A stretch of DNA of 64,000 bases from Tomocerus qinae (lineage: Eukaryota > Arthropoda > Collembola > Entomobryomorpha > Tomoceridae), in the NCBI GenBank assembly GCA_020055645.1, contig CM034546.1, forward strand, positions 47,182,001 through 47,246,000. Direction: 5' to 3'. The position numbers were made by a program, and so were the translations under genes. The notes under the pieces were generated by a model. The model did no database searches. It was given only the letters and a program-made list of their open reading frames with translations, and was not told where the DNA came from. Of the stretch, positions 1 through 13,560 are shown one piece after another (the stretch's first letter is position 1; the number at the start of each line of letters is the position of its first letter).

Positions 1-3000
1 GTAGAAGATCTGTATGTGAGAGAAGTTGGTCCAAAATGCATTAGTTTAAGTTTAAACAGAGATAGAATATAATAATTCGTACAGAACTGTAAAAACGAAT
101 AGTCTGTCTGTTGCTTCTAAGGTTTGTGACGCAAGAACCACTCTAAAGTAGGATGGATAGGTAAATGGAAATCAGAAAGCTTCTGCGAAATACAATTACT
201 TTTAATAGTTATTCAACAATATAGTATCTATATCGTTATCTCCATATAATCTGTTTTTGTTGCATCCGTGGGAGTTACTCGGTACTCTTTCTGCTAGCTC
301 ATCTCTCAATCTCTGGTAATATATGCCTGCGTAAAGAAAGGATAGTTATTCCCCACAATGTATTATGCATCTTTCTCAGCTTCCATTCAGTCACAATTCA
401 GAATCGAAAGGCAAACTTTACAATGCAAATTGTGAAGAATTAGAAATCAACTAAAAATTCTGTGGTAATTTTCTCACCATGATTTCATTAAAAGTGAAAA
501 TCAGAATTGTTATACATAAAAAAGATGTCACAGTCTATACATTTTTTCCTGTTTTTGTAATAAACTTCCGTATGAGAATAATATATAGTTATAGCATTTC
601 CTGGATTTGTTAAAATCATTACCTGTAAATCGAATTAACTGTAACTGCTATCAAGTAAACATCTTAATCGGTCAATTTTGATTGGTTTTCAACAGAGGAA
701 GCCTAAAAGGTTAGTAGCTTGAACAATTCTACTAAATTTACCCAATTAAAATCGAAGTATGACTCGTCCTTCTGAAAATTAGCAATATTAAGGAAAGATC
801 TGCATTTTTGTAATTTTTGTGGTAAATGACTTGATCACTTGATATTGAAATACTTCTAAATTGTTCTATCTGTAGTATAGCAGCAACAGTTCCTGCGAAA
901 TCGTCAATAAAACAATATTCTCCACATCTTTAAAAGGAAACTTGATCATTGGCAAATACTTACAATTTCAAAGCTGATCTCTTACACTTCCAAGTATCGC
1001 ATTGGGGCCACTTAAGTATCATCTTTGGTTTTCGGAGTGTATACTTGTACCAAGTATCAGTTGTAAGACAGTTTCTCAACCCACACAGCTTTGGCTTCAG
1101 AAAAAATCCTAAAAATTTCACCTTTCTTCCCTACCAGTGACTAGAAGAGCATCCAATTAGTGAAGCATCACAAAGCGGATACGGCCATGTTTCGATCCCC
1201 TCCACCTCAACTTTCAGCTTCATCCGGTCTCATCTCCTATGAATGTCGTCTGCAACTTTTACAAGATACTTGTAGCTCTTCGTAGTGCAGAAACGTATTC
1301 TAAGCACAGAAATTTCGATAAATGAATCACAAAATCATTTCCATGTAATATAATTGCTTTCCTTTGTCTATCCACACAAAATGTAATCTTTTCTGTGCAA
1401 AACACTAAATTGCATGTCTATACCTCGTTATTAGGAAATACATTAACCGACTTGTCTCGTTTGTAATTACAATTGATTGTCTTTTGACTGCCTTTATTCT
1501 AATTACTATACTCGTGAAAAGCATCGGTATTTGAAATGTCCTTTAAGGTTTGTAAAATGGACTACATAAAAATTATTGTTATGTGAGTGTAAGTCACATC
1601 TATACCATTGTTCTGAATGTAATGTATACATAAGCATCAGAAATGTCCAACAACCATGGCATTTTACAATAAAAGTCATCTATTTCATTTTAAAGTATGT
1701 CAATGCGTAATATAGGTTATTTAATAGCCAAAGATGTATATTCAAAAGACAATTAAGTTCCGCAATAAAGTTCCTGCGGAAATTAAAGCCTGATACTATA
1801 TAATGGAATAAAATAATTTTAAAAATGGCGAAATAAACGAAATAGCATGGATGGAATGGAGGGAGTAAGAGCGCTTACTATATACATAATAACATTTAAA
1901 TATCCCATAAGTATGGATACACCTGGACTTACATTCAAACACTGCATGGTGAGAACCTACCAACCTAGATTTTTCATTTGTATTAACTAGTTTGCATTTA
2001 CTCGACGCATATATCTGTTTTGAACTCATTTACATCTACATGTTAAGTTCTATACTCTACCTTCTGTAATATCGTCGCATCCCCTCAAAAATAACGGCAA
2101 CATACAGAGTACCATTTACACAGTATTGAACGCCACATCGATCCAAGAAATATATAACGTTTCGATAAAGTTTAGTACAATTTGGCATTTCAGGATGGAA
2201 TTTTTTTCTAAAGTGCGGTCACTATATTAAATTGTATAGTGTAAAAAAGATAATAATGTGAATACCTGTATTCACATTCGTATGACTCTTCCTAATTCTT
2301 ACCTAATTTCCTAACCGCACATGTAGTTTGACAGTCAGAATACTTGCCCGGTTTCAGAGAGATACTAGCTTTGAGACTAGACGTGTGTGTTTACTCTTTA
2401 GTCCTTTCCGTCCTCATTTGACTGCCTAAAACCTACCTATCTATTCTAAATTACACCCCAATCATTTCTGCCTCTGAGTCTATATCTTTAGTGGAGATGT
2501 TTGTGTTCTCATACAATACCTTATCTCTTTATAATTATCGTAGACTTGATTAACAATAAATTTACCTACCTATTCTATTATATAATCGTATACTGAAAAA
2601 AAATTACCCATGGCAGGGCAGATGTGAATTTTACCGCGTTGATCCAAGGGGACATTATTATTACTATATATACCTTTCGAAATCGAGTCGGCAATGCTGG
2701 GGGCTACTAGTATATATATATATGTATGTCTGATAGGGCGATCGTAGAAGCAACCTAAAATGTTGACATGTAAATCTTTCAAAATTCAATTGCAGCTCTG
2801 GAGGCCAAGTAATATTAAAATTTCACCAGAGAAATCACATAAGTTGTTGAAAGAACCGTAAACGTATATCTGTCGTTTATTACATCTTATACAATCTGTC
2901 TCCTCTACAAAGTAAAGTAGACAACTTAGATAATTTAGCAGCTACGTTTATTAAAAACTGAATAAATGACGAAGTACCATTACAAAGCCTAATTTGTTTG

Positions 3001-4630
3001 TATTGTCGTCTTACACAACAGTTTTCTCCTATACAGCTATGGGTATACCGCAAAATTGATATTACTCAAGCAAAATCACATTAAGTTTTTGGGAAAATGC
3101 CAAAATGTCCATCATCCTGTTTCATACATTTTCCTGTCTCATCTACACAGTAATTTTATTAGCCTTCCTTTCCCTAACATTTATTACATGGATAGGTTTA
3201 AAGTTAAGCAAACGGACATTGCCAGACAGACAACATAATAATATACATCGACAACGACAACAGGGAGCATGAATCTATTGCTTTGAAAGTGGTTTGTAAT
3301 GAAAGAACACACTTCAAACTTGTGAAAGGGTAGGTAATTGGATTTCAAATATAGTCTCTTATAAAAGGTGCACTTACTCCTCTTGTATAGTATCATCGAC
3401 TGATGCTAAAACTCCCCTATGTTTATATCTACGAAATTGATATATGTTTCCCCCTAATTATAGTTTTTCTCCCGTTACACTCGGGTCTTCTTTTGACATT
3501 TATTCAAATTTGGAATTGTTGGCTGAGAAAGGTTATCATGCTAATAATATTAACTCTTTCATTGGCATTTAAACGTTTATAAATAGGTTACTGAAAACAA
3601 ACCTAAAGTAGGTTACTAAAAGTAGGTTGGATTATAAACTGTATCGTATATTTTGCCAATGACCAAATATTTGCTAAAGTCGACCTGGCTGTCTTATTTA
3701 CCTTATTGTATAGAAATTCATTGAGAAGTATCCTATAACTTTGTAATATACTCTAAAATGTGAGACTTTTCTCCTACAATTTAAATTAGAACGATTTTTA
3801 TTCCTTCCATAGTAATTTTACATTGCTAGTATGAGACATAATGTCAATTCATATCGTATATTTAGTAGTATTGTATTACTATTGTATTACAGTTGCCTTA
3901 ATTCTGGATGTCATGCAGATAGTCTTTATCATCGATCAAGTCGATCATTGAATATATTCCAAGAAAGTACCTGTACTGTTTTATCATGACGTTGACTACT
4001 TTTGCACCCAAATCCTAGAGCTAGGGTTTGAGTACAAAAGTAGTTTAGTCTGAGCACTGAGCGTAGACAAGATATTTTTGGAATGAAAGCACAGCCAGGC
4101 AAACACACAATAATATGTATGGATGGATATTTCCATGTTCCTCTAAATCTAGTTTTGTCTTGTCTCCATATATTTTATTGTACTGCTTTTAGATTCAATC
4201 CCAGAATAACCTCCAATGAAATAATGTGTAATATGCCAATTTGCTTTCCTTCTGATCTGCTTAGCTTATATCCTCAATAATGGCTGCTTTCATATCATGG
4301 CAGTTACCCACTCAAAATAGGCGGTACCTAATACATGGAGACTAACCATTTGGAAAAGCCCTTTTAGTTTGTTGAAATTTGGTTGGCTCAACTCTGTAAT
4401 ATCTCCTGGAGTAATTGAAGAGCTCAGTTCCAAAACGTCCTATTTTCATATAACTTTATATGGAAATTATAGGATACTTTAGAAACAAGCACCTCAATTG
4501 CCCTAGATAAATTATATTTAATATTTCCCTCTCCGTCGAAATAATTCTCCTTCACAAACTATGTTAATACACTTCAACTATAAGAATGAAGGTAACAAAA
4601 AATATTACTTTAAATTCTGTGTACATATAT
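1..4630. repeat. Segmental duplication, modules M1 and M2, copy A
   Basis: No gene is visible. 1-240 resembles 45400-45640. 1320-1500 resembles 28490-28650, and 2940-3420 resembles 29130-29570 (shared stretches include 'gtggtttgtaatgaaagaac'). The copies differ by many substitutions and small indels, so the duplication is old. Confidence 0.6.
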
Positions 4631-5256
4631 TAGGTTGTATTGTATTTCTTGTCATTTAAATAGCAAAAGTAAAACATTCTTTGGTTCTTTTTTCCAAAAA
4701 ATAGCATTAATAATAGCCCGGGGTTATTATAATACAGATCTTATGGTAGATTTACAATCAAATGTGTGCTATGAGGTTGACTTTGGATGGTAACAGTAGT
4801 ATTCATGTACGTATTATAGAGAACGACCACGAATAGCATCTCTGTGGATTTATCTTGCTTTGCCACTGAATCACAACGCAATGTTGAAATATTACAGGTA
4901 GAGCAGCAACAAGTGGTCCAGCTCACAGATCACCCGGATTTCCTCAATTTCCTATCTTGTCTCAGTGCAAATACAACACTCAGCCTTGGAGTCTTAGAGT
5001 CAATCCCGGTCTATCAGGCACAACGGTAATGAATCAGTAGAGCTCTGTCTTGGAAGTGTGTCTCCTTTCACCCTACTACAACTCGACTCCTGTTCTCGCT
5101 AAATACTGATAAAACAAAGGAAAAATCCACCATTCTTGTTCTGGTTTTCACTGAGAAATACGAAAAATGTCTTTGTCTACATTATCAAAAATTAATCAAG
5201 ATATCCTAGGTCCTTCTAAATTATCAATTGAAAACTTAGTGGGACACAACGATGTG
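4630..5256 (+). repeat. Module M4 (promoter and first exon of F-box family), copy A
   Basis: Upstream region of the F-box gene. It shares the block 'actgaatcacaacgcaatg' and following sequence with the other M4 copies near 15413, 43133, 54778 and 58898. This is the only copy followed by intact downstream exons. Confidence 0.5.
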
Positions 5257-8200
5257 GTAAGTATAATTTTCAGCATTACATCGTCCATCGTATATACTTG
5301 TAAATGATATTAATTATTACACGAGTAGATTGAGATGTTAGGTATTTTTGCATGAAAGATAAATAGATTTTAAAATTGAAAAAAAGATTGTATTAATTTT
5401 TAATTACATAAAATACGAAAATGTTTTTAAGAATATCAAAAAATTATCATATTTTACATATTTTTCCGACAGATTTTAAGGCGCAAAATTTATTAAATAT
5501 AAACTTTACGTACCACAATAATTAAAAAAATTAAACAATGCTGAACATCAGAGTCTAAAATTGATTTTTTTAGCAACCATTATCCATAACAAGTTGAAAA
5601 TATTTTTATTTATTACTTTTTAATATAAAATCTGTCAAAAACGTCCTACATGAGCATGTTGAACAATATTTGACAGTTTTAAACACTTTTAAAAGAGTTT
5701 GATGTCATTGTTGACAAGTTTGAGTTACCATATACGACATGTTGCACCTTTAACTGCGACAGAAATTTATTATTGAGGCTCAGGCAGGCATATTCAGCTA
5801 GTGGTAAATTGAAAATAATCCCTTCTAGATGTAAAAGTTGTAAAATACAGATACTGTATGGATTCGTACATATATAAACAGACCACGTACTATAGGTATT
5901 GTCTTTTTAACAAAAAACAAATACGTACAGATACAATTTTTCAATGGATTATACAGAATTTAGCAACTATTAATACTGTCAAAAGAAAAATGGATTTGCT
6001 GGGTTGTTTGAGTGTAGAGTGGGAGGATAATTGTATTAATTATATAGGGAAATGGTACTTTTTATTTTAGGATAGAGCGGCTGAATTAGCGTCTGATGGA
6101 AGTGGTAGGAATAATTTTAGTTTAGAAATAAATGTAATTTTTAACAAAGAAATGAAATAAGTAATTTTATTTGGAAAAAGAGGGGCGTATATCCATAAAT
6201 CTCTCGGTGAGAACAGCACCGTCGAGATGTTGGTAAGGGCTGAGTCAAGAAGTAAGTGATTGTAGAAAGGTAAGTTCAGGTGAGTTTACCTGAGGGAATT
6301 AGATAATAATTAACAGTTAGGATAGAATAGGTAGGTAGTAATAGTAGTAGTGGCAATGGCAGGACAATGTCTAGAAAGATGAAGATAGTAGTGGCGACAT
6401 TTAGATTTTTAGGCAGGTTTAGTCAAATCTGACTGATGCGGCATTGCGGCCATTGAGAATGCGAAGTTAGTTTGCATTCTCTTAACATATTTCCACAGTT
6501 GATTGATAGGATTTTTATTGAATGTACTCGAGGAGCAATGAATGACCTACATCACGTAATATATGACAATTTAGTACATTACATATATATTTACATCATA
6601 GGTATAATAGGTAACAATCGTCCATAAGCCAATAACAACTTCAGAAGAAATACTATACTACACAAGATAATAAAACACATATTATCACTTTTTACTTCAT
6701 GCGTAGACTAAGACTAGTATTTGTCCCTTCCATGATACAGTTTACCACTTTCTATTTGCATAGCTTTCAGACGATTTTGGTAAAGTAAAGCATTGTTTCG
6801 CCTACTTATTTTGCCTATTACAATTTACTATTAAATGACAGTTACAGTTTTTGATTTACAAATCATTGTTATCCCAGCCCAGCCTAGATAATCTGTCTAA
6901 TACTCTTTACTATTACATTTAGAACTTTGTAGAATTTTCGACTGATATTTTTCTACAAAAAAATGTTAGTACTGACAGATACAATTTAAAGACAACTGAA
7001 GGGAAAAGACAGTCAACTCAATTGTCCTTGCATGTTTGCATACGAGGATGCACTAACTGTAGCGTCCTTTCTAGTTGTCATTACTAACCACACTAGAATA
7101 TACTCATATAGAAATCGCTAGTGTTTACAGTCTAAACACAGGAATGCACATAATAATATATCAGATTACACCTAATTTCTTAATTTCTTTTACACTTTTT
7201 ACTTACACAGCTATTTGAATACTTATCATGAGGTGAAGTACTAAATCTTCCTGCTATAGCTTGAAATTATAATTTTTTGTTTGCAAAAATTTCGAGCAAC
7301 TCTAGAAAATGCTCATATTATATCTATAGTATATTTACCCGATCCTAGTTTAAAGAGATGGATGGGGAAGCTTGGTTGTGCTTATACACTTCCCTTCTAT
7401 CTGTGGCGTTAAGTTAAAAGGTACATGTGATGCAGTTTCATACTGTGCTAGATCGAGGGGACGCATCGACATAACTTAATTAGACAATCTTGACTTCCAA
7501 CACAAGGCCGTTGTGTCGCCTTGAACTGAGAAAATTCATTCCAAACCGACGGCATAGTACTACTTCCAAAAACACCCCGGATTTATACAAAAACAGCTTA
7601 GTTTTGTCTAAAACTGATAATTTATTCGGGCCCAGCTCCACATACTGACCAAATTGATACCACTTTTACCATCCATAAACTTTTACAAGCCTTTAAACAA
7701 CAGAAATTAAGTTTTTTGTGGAAAAACAACAGCACACGTAACTCTCTCTCACAAAACACAATCATACTTCACATTCAAATAGTTATCTTTTATACTTTTA
7801 GTTGTATTAATTAAATACAAAATAATTTTTAGCTCGATTCATTGTTTATTTTCTGAAAAAGTGTGTATACAAGTATAAAATTCTAGTTTATAGTTACATG
7901 CTGAAGAACAGAAGAGTATATTTTTAATAACTTTTTATTCCAATAGATACTGGGCAATATTTTTTCAAACTTACACGGGAAAGATTTGAAAGTATGTCGG
8001 CAGGTGTGTCGGAAGTGGCGTGACGTCTCTCAGTTTCAATTCAAAACCGAAATGAATATGGTTGTGGATGAAGCCTACCTAAGGCGTAAAGGAAGAAACT
8101 GCAAACGAAATTTTGAATCCTTTCTTCATGATTTCGGAGAAAATATTCCATTGGACTCGGTCAAATTGTACAACAAATACTGCGTTGCAGAAGAGGATAA

Positions 8201-9765
8201 ATGGATCATAAAATTTCTGGAATTATTTGGAGATGAAATCAAATCTCTGACAGTTGTAGTCTGTCATTCTCGACGCCAAATGTTGATGAATCAACTCTGG
8301 GCTTTTCGATTTCTCATTTTCAAGTATTTTCTCAACTTGGAGAATTTATCGCTGATATTTGTTGCAGCAGACAAGCAAACAATGCCAGATCATGCACCAT
8401 GCAATGATTCTTACAGCATTCCTTGGATCAGTAACTATGGAAAAATAACAGGAATTGAATTACTTGGATTAAAATCCGTTAAGTATCTCATCCACGAAAA
8501 ATCTTACTGGAATTACGACACGAATAGCGAAGTCGTGCGAACTCTATTCGATATCCTCTCTGCTGCAAAAAATTTGGAAACTCTGAAAATGAATCTAAAT
8601 CCAAATAATACTACAACTCTCCTACGGATTCCACCAGAAAGTCTGCAAAACCTGAAAAAATTGTCTCTGGTGGATTGGAAATGCAGTTATTTTCAAGTTC
8701 TCAGAGCAATTAGAAATCTGGCAGACGATCGAGTTGCGAATTTCAAATTGGAAACACTTTCTCTGCGATGCAATTGTCCCCACTACGGATACAGTGGAGT
8801 CGAAGACATTCACTCGAAATTCTTCCTGATTTTTCTTCGAAGTCAAAAGGATTGTCTCAAAAATCTTATTCTCACGCATCCACCATTCCCTGGTTCTGCT
8901 CTGAATACCGAATGTAGAAATCCATTCTTTAACACTCTGCATGGTAATTGCTAACCTTTTACTACATTGTAAATAATTTCCCTCGAATTGGTTTAAGCAT
9001 TGTCAATGCTGCAATGCCTAATTTTTATGCATTATCTGGTAAAGGTAATAATATATTTGTCTTTTCACAGGTGCAGACGATTTCGATTTTCCAAAGCTAG
9101 AGAAACTGGAGCGATTTTCTCTACGCAATTCATACAGTAACTTCGTTTGGGTATTCTCCGACCGCCCAAACTGGACTGCATTATTTCCAAAGTTGAAAAA
9201 ATTCGATTACCATTATGTAATTGACCCAGGATATTCTGCTTTCCCAAAACTCCTGGAGAATATGATGATCCCTTGTGGAAGCGTCTCAGAGGTGACCTTG
9301 ACTGTCAATACGTTTCTATCCTGCTCTGACATTGTTGGAAGTCCAGATGAGGATATTCAATCCATAAAAGGATTGTTCCGTTTGGTGAAAGAAAAGTTTC
9401 CCAACTTACGATTTTTAAATGTTCGGAGTGAGAAGTTCAAAAGGTATTGGGTCTACAAAGGTGGATTCTCCCATGATAGCAAAAGGTACACACTGTGGTC
9501 AGTTACAAATGCTGATCCCGATGAGATTGTCGTCAATGAATACAAATTCTTTGGTAAGATTGAAGAGGAGAGGAACCAAAGGGAAGGCCTAGCGGCATCG
9601 ACGTCCAGTCAAGTGACATCTCCAGCTACTGACGATCTGGAACGCGATTATGACACCTGGCTGCGTCAAATTGCGTTGAGGCCAACTGGACCTGTGTTTT
9701 ATTTTAGCCGGCTTTTTTACATTTTAGTCAGCTACCTGGCTATATTGGTATACAATGCAATGTAA
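5167..9765 (+). CDS. F-box / leucine-rich-repeat protein (3 exons)
   Basis: Exons 5167-5256, 7947-8943 and 9071-9765, with introns of 2690 and 127 bp. Coding length is 1782 nt, giving 593 aa. Exon 1 starts at an ATG after five A's and ends in phase 0 at a strong GTAAGT donor. Exon 2 follows a pyrimidine-rich TAG acceptor. Across the junction the frame gives an F-box core (residues about 28-60: NDV, then ILGNIFSNLHGKDLK, then VCRKWRDV). Irregular leucine-rich segments follow (LENLSLIF, LKKLSLVDW, LETLSLRC, LRFLNVRS). By family knowledge this would be an SCF ubiquitin-ligase substrate adaptor in which the F-box binds Skp1 and the LRRs bind substrate. The last 24 residues are hydrophobic (FYILVSYLAILVY), an unusual possible tail anchor. 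AATAAA lies 96 bp after the stop. Exons 2-3 are firm. The link to exon 1 is inferred from phase and F-box fit. Confidence 0.75.
5257..7946 (+). other. Intron 1 of the F-box/LRR gene
   Basis: This 2.7 kb interval starts GTAAGT and ends in a T-rich CAATAG. It holds short open stretches around 5752-6160, including a CKSCK motif and a TTTTATTTTAG acceptor-like site at about 6070. They look like fragments of a coding sequence, perhaps a transposase, but I cannot identify them. Nothing else is recognisable. Confidence 0.45.
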
Positions 9766-9860
9766 CATGGGGCAGTTGCTAAAAATACCCACTGGTAACA
9801 TTCCTCCCGAAAAAGCAGTCCGAATTTCTTTGAGTATAGAAAATGCTTTTATGTATTCAA

Positions 9861-9866
9861 AATAAA
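9861..9866 (+). terminator. poly(A) signal of the F-box/LRR gene
   Basis: Canonical AATAAA 96 bp past the TAA at 9763-9765. Confidence 0.6.
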
Positions 9867-9869
9867 CGG

Positions 9870-12400
9870 ATCAACCTTCAACCCTTAAAATACAATTTTG
9901 CTGCAAATAATAAATTCAAACGGTCAAATTTGCCAAATGTCTTCTCTAGCGATTGTGCACTTTGAAGACAATTTGCAGGATCAAGGAGTACAAATATTAT
10001 GTAAACCCCATTAACTTCGATCTAACATTTTCAAAATTTAAATACCTTTCTGTATGTATATATTATACTGCTTTTTAAATGTCCGTGACCTAGTATTAAC
10101 TGCATTATTGCCTTTAAAGATTACAATAATGTTTCATAAAGCCATCCAAATAATAGATTGGGTTTGATATGGCTCCGGAGAAAGAAGAATCACCAGAAAC
10201 TCCACGAGAACTTCTTTTCTCCTTCCCAATCAGTGTGTTGAGTAGAAAGGCATCCTAACCGTGAAACGCCATCCAAGTTTTCAGGTTCTACTATTCACTT
10301 CATCGCTCTCCTCTTACCTTCAACCTAACCCATTTTTCGGTATCTTTTCCATTGTCTGAGAGAGGTGGCTTTAGAGTTGCTCTCCTCTTGCAGCTTTACG
10401 TTTGAGTTTGAGAATGTCTAACAGGAATCTCTAAAGTCAACTCAACTGAAAGTTACATAAGTAAAATTGTCTATTGTATAACGCTCTCTGTGATGCATGA
10501 ACTCATTCTACTTTCCGAGATGTCGGTAATTAGATCACAAACAACATCTTTGGTGATACACTTTCTTTCATATCTACATATCCTTGCTACTCCCTAAAAC
10601 CATAACTGGTTTCCTCTGTAATAACAATTTCCGGCTTTTACTAGAATATTCTAAAACAATGTTATACATATAAATATCTAGTTTATGTAAGTAATACAAA
10701 TATATAAATGTAATATGCATGAATATACTTAACCGTAGTGATTTTCGGAATCCATGGTTTAAAGGAAATGATCTTATTTATCTCCAGAATTATTCTTGAC
10801 GCAAGTATATTTCTGGGTAAACATTTCACTATAAGTTGACGTACGTATTTGCATTAAAGGCTTCTTACGTACGTCGTGGATATTTTAGCTTGTATACTAA
10901 TTTAATTGTATTGAAATGCTCTTTAAAGTCTGTAAATGGATCTTAATGCTTAAAATATAAAAATATCTAAATGTACCAACCATTTCATTGTTCGTAATAA
11001 ACAATAAATAGTGTCTAGCAAATATTTTTCGATCTTCATCAATTCATTTGTTCACAGCATTTGTTGTAATAGAAATTTATGTAGGTATAAATAACACCAA
11101 CCAGAATTAGGGAAAGGAATAATAATACGAAGACTCTATTTTTTATGTACTAAAGGCCAAATGAGCAAATTGTAAACAAAACAAACCGAAGATGTTTACT
11201 TTCTGTTTAAAAGACGAAGTTATATAATATTATCTCACTAATTGGTTAAAGTACTTCTTGCATAAATACATCTACAGAAATTGCAAATAAACTGACGAAT
11301 ACATAGCATAGTTGCATAAAAGCAATAAAAGCATATTTGCCTAAAGCTATTACAAAGCCCGAAAACACTTTCGGGCTTTACAGATTTTCAGATAACTGCT
11401 TTTAAGGAATTAGAATCCTGAGTGGTATCTCTTAAATCAGACGGCTTCCTTTTCTGCGATTCTGTTGCAATAACAGTATTCTCAAAGACAGATGTACGGG
11501 CACCTGAATTTCTTACTCTCGACAATTCTCAATATATTTCAAATCTGCATAATTTTTTAACCACTAACACTCTAATTAACATATTATTATTCAAATTTGT
11601 ATAACATCCTGCCTTACAATTTTTCTTTTTTGGTATTAACGTATTATTTTACAATATAAAAATATTTTTTTCGATTAAACTTACAGGATACTAAATATAC
11701 TTTGTCAAGGGTACTTTGTCAAGGGTAATTTCAGTAACTTATTACCACAGTTCGTAGCATAAGTATCAAAATATTATACATACGCACACCTGCTTTGTCA
11801 ATGCTCGACTTTTCATTTTTTTTGCCCTTTCTCAGCCAGCAGCTCTTTTAAGAAATATAAAATGAATGGATAGTTTCTCTCAGTTTCTTAGGGAATCAGA
11901 AATCAGAATCATGGCTTGTATTTAAATATAAACGCAGTCATCATGCTTGTATGTAAACCCTGAAGATTTGAAAATAGATATCCTATGTAGGCACTTTCAC
12001 TGCACACTTACCTTACTCCATGGTGAAAGTACTGTAAATTATTATGTGTATTTCAGTGTGTAAAAGTCATATTTAGCATAGACAACAATGCATGTCATTT
12101 AGGTTAGGTTGGTAGGTTACATTTAGGTGTGTGTACAGTATTGAGAGGAATCTAACAACTTGAAGTAACTTTAGAAAATCAGTGACTTGGAATATTTTCT
12201 GTTTTCTATCTAACAGTAATAAGAAGCAACAATAGCGCTCTTAGTTGCTGCATCCTCACAATAGATAAGGTATCATAGCAATTCTAACACACTCTGGGCT
12301 CTATAGTCATGATATCAACAAATACTTGTTCCTATTCGAAGAAATCAAGATTCGAAATCACCAAAAATGACATACACATACGGTAACCGTGTATAGGATG
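9870..12400. other. Intergenic, nothing recognised
   Basis: AT-rich sequence with only short random open frames. I see no domain, RNA gene or clear repeat. Confidence 0.5.
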
Positions 12401-12454
12401 TAAAATTATTTGCTCGGATCCGAATAACTTTCACTCAGAGGTGGTGCATTCAAA

Positions 12455-13305
12455 AAAAGCAGCAAAACATACGGGTTAATGATTTTGTGGCTGTAAAAGA
12501 AGTAACTTTGGCAGTAAAATAAAGTCTTTGGGGCAAGGGTACTATAGGCAGTACGTCCAAGTTTTCGGGGCAGTAAAATAAAGTACAAAAGGCAGTAATA
12601 CGAGTAGTAGTGGCTGTGATGGGCAGAGTCGTTTTCCCATAAAATAATATCACTATCAACTTGAAGCTTTCGCTTACATGGACACTTTTTATTGTCTTTG
12701 CAAAAATAATATATCACTTTGCTATATTGATTATGGTTTTTGTATTGAATAGACCAGTCACTTTTAATGTCTTCAGAGGCTTCTTCTTGAGTATTATATT
12801 TCTTTACCAGTTTCCAGTTGATTTTAGTATTATTGGTACTATTTTCAATTTCTGAATCTGTGTCAGAACTGGAAGAATAAACAAGTTGGGAAGCCATTTT
12901 TTACTAAAACTGAGTCTTCTAAGTATAAGAATCGAGTTCACGTCTGTGTCTAGTCTGACCGTCTGACCACAACTCCAACGAAATAATGAATTACCTTAAA
13001 TTTCTTATCTGATGTAAAGTAGATAGCAAGTTATCGCTGCATCGCACTACATCATGTTGAATTGTATTCATTTGTATGCTCAAGGAGTATGCAAAGCCTT
13101 AAGTCTTCTAATTAATGCTTTTCAATGAGACATACAATAATTTTTGTGCTACAGCCACTTATACCCGTACTACTGCCTTTCGTACTTTATATTACTGCCG
13201 TCAGTACTCAGTTTTAATGCCTATAGTACCCTTGCCCCAAAGACTTTATTTTACTGCCAAAGTTACTTCTTTTACAGCCCCATAAATCCCTACCCAAGAC
13301 ATACT
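12455..13305. mobile_element. Inverted-repeat element around the FLYWCH-like exon
   Basis: 12455-12620 reversed matches 13150-13305. Both arms share 'gtacccttgccccaaagact' and the series 'ttttactgccaaagttactt'. Within each arm 'actgcc' recurs every 25-35 bp. The 530-bp centre holds the FLYWCH-like exon. The layout fits a MULE or foldback element with long TIRs. Exact ends and a target duplication were not resolved. Confidence 0.5.
12607..12897 (-). CDS. FLYWCH/MULE-transposase-like N-terminal fragment
   Basis: An ATG at 12897 opens about 97 residues: a Ser/Asp-rich start, then a W..V..Y.T.EEA...I..DWSI.Y segment, a YYFCK....CPCKRKL cysteine pair and an HHSH histidine pair. This resembles the FLYWCH/WRKY-like zinc domain at the N-terminus of many Mutator-like transposases. 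After HHSH the frame runs straight into an inverted-repeat arm (12455-12620) that encodes only low-complexity residues, so the transposase core is missing. It is probably a broken transposase or a host exon captured by a non-autonomous element. The family call is from motif memory only. Confidence 0.45.
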
Positions 13306-13419
13306 ATAACCCTATACTATTTTCACTTGCATTTTTTGCTTATATCTCCTTAATTGCCCCTTATATAGGTAGTTACCTTTAGATGTCCCAACTGCAGGTT
13401 TGAGTTCAATTTGACGTTT

Positions 13420-13560
13420 AAATGGGAGACGGTGATAGAAAACCGCTCTCTAGTATAATGAACGTAGTAACGTCCATATTATTATTTCCACTTGAGAACA
13501 AGTAATCTCTCTTTGACTTAAGTTCCCATTTACATAGAAAGAGAGGGCACCGTTTCAATT
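13420..13560. repeat. Dispersed repeat, copy 1
   Basis: Shares 'gggagac', 'tgagaacaagta' and 'aaagagaggg' in the same order and spacing with 15896-16020. The sequence between 13560 and 14700 holds nothing else recognisable. Confidence 0.4.

Noticed and set aside
1180-1210. tRNA-like 'gtttcgatcccc' B-box
   Set aside because: No matching A-box or cloverleaf around it.
5752-6160. Possible transposase fragment with CKSCK in intron 1 of the F-box gene
   Set aside because: Short, split frames with no recognisable catalytic motif.
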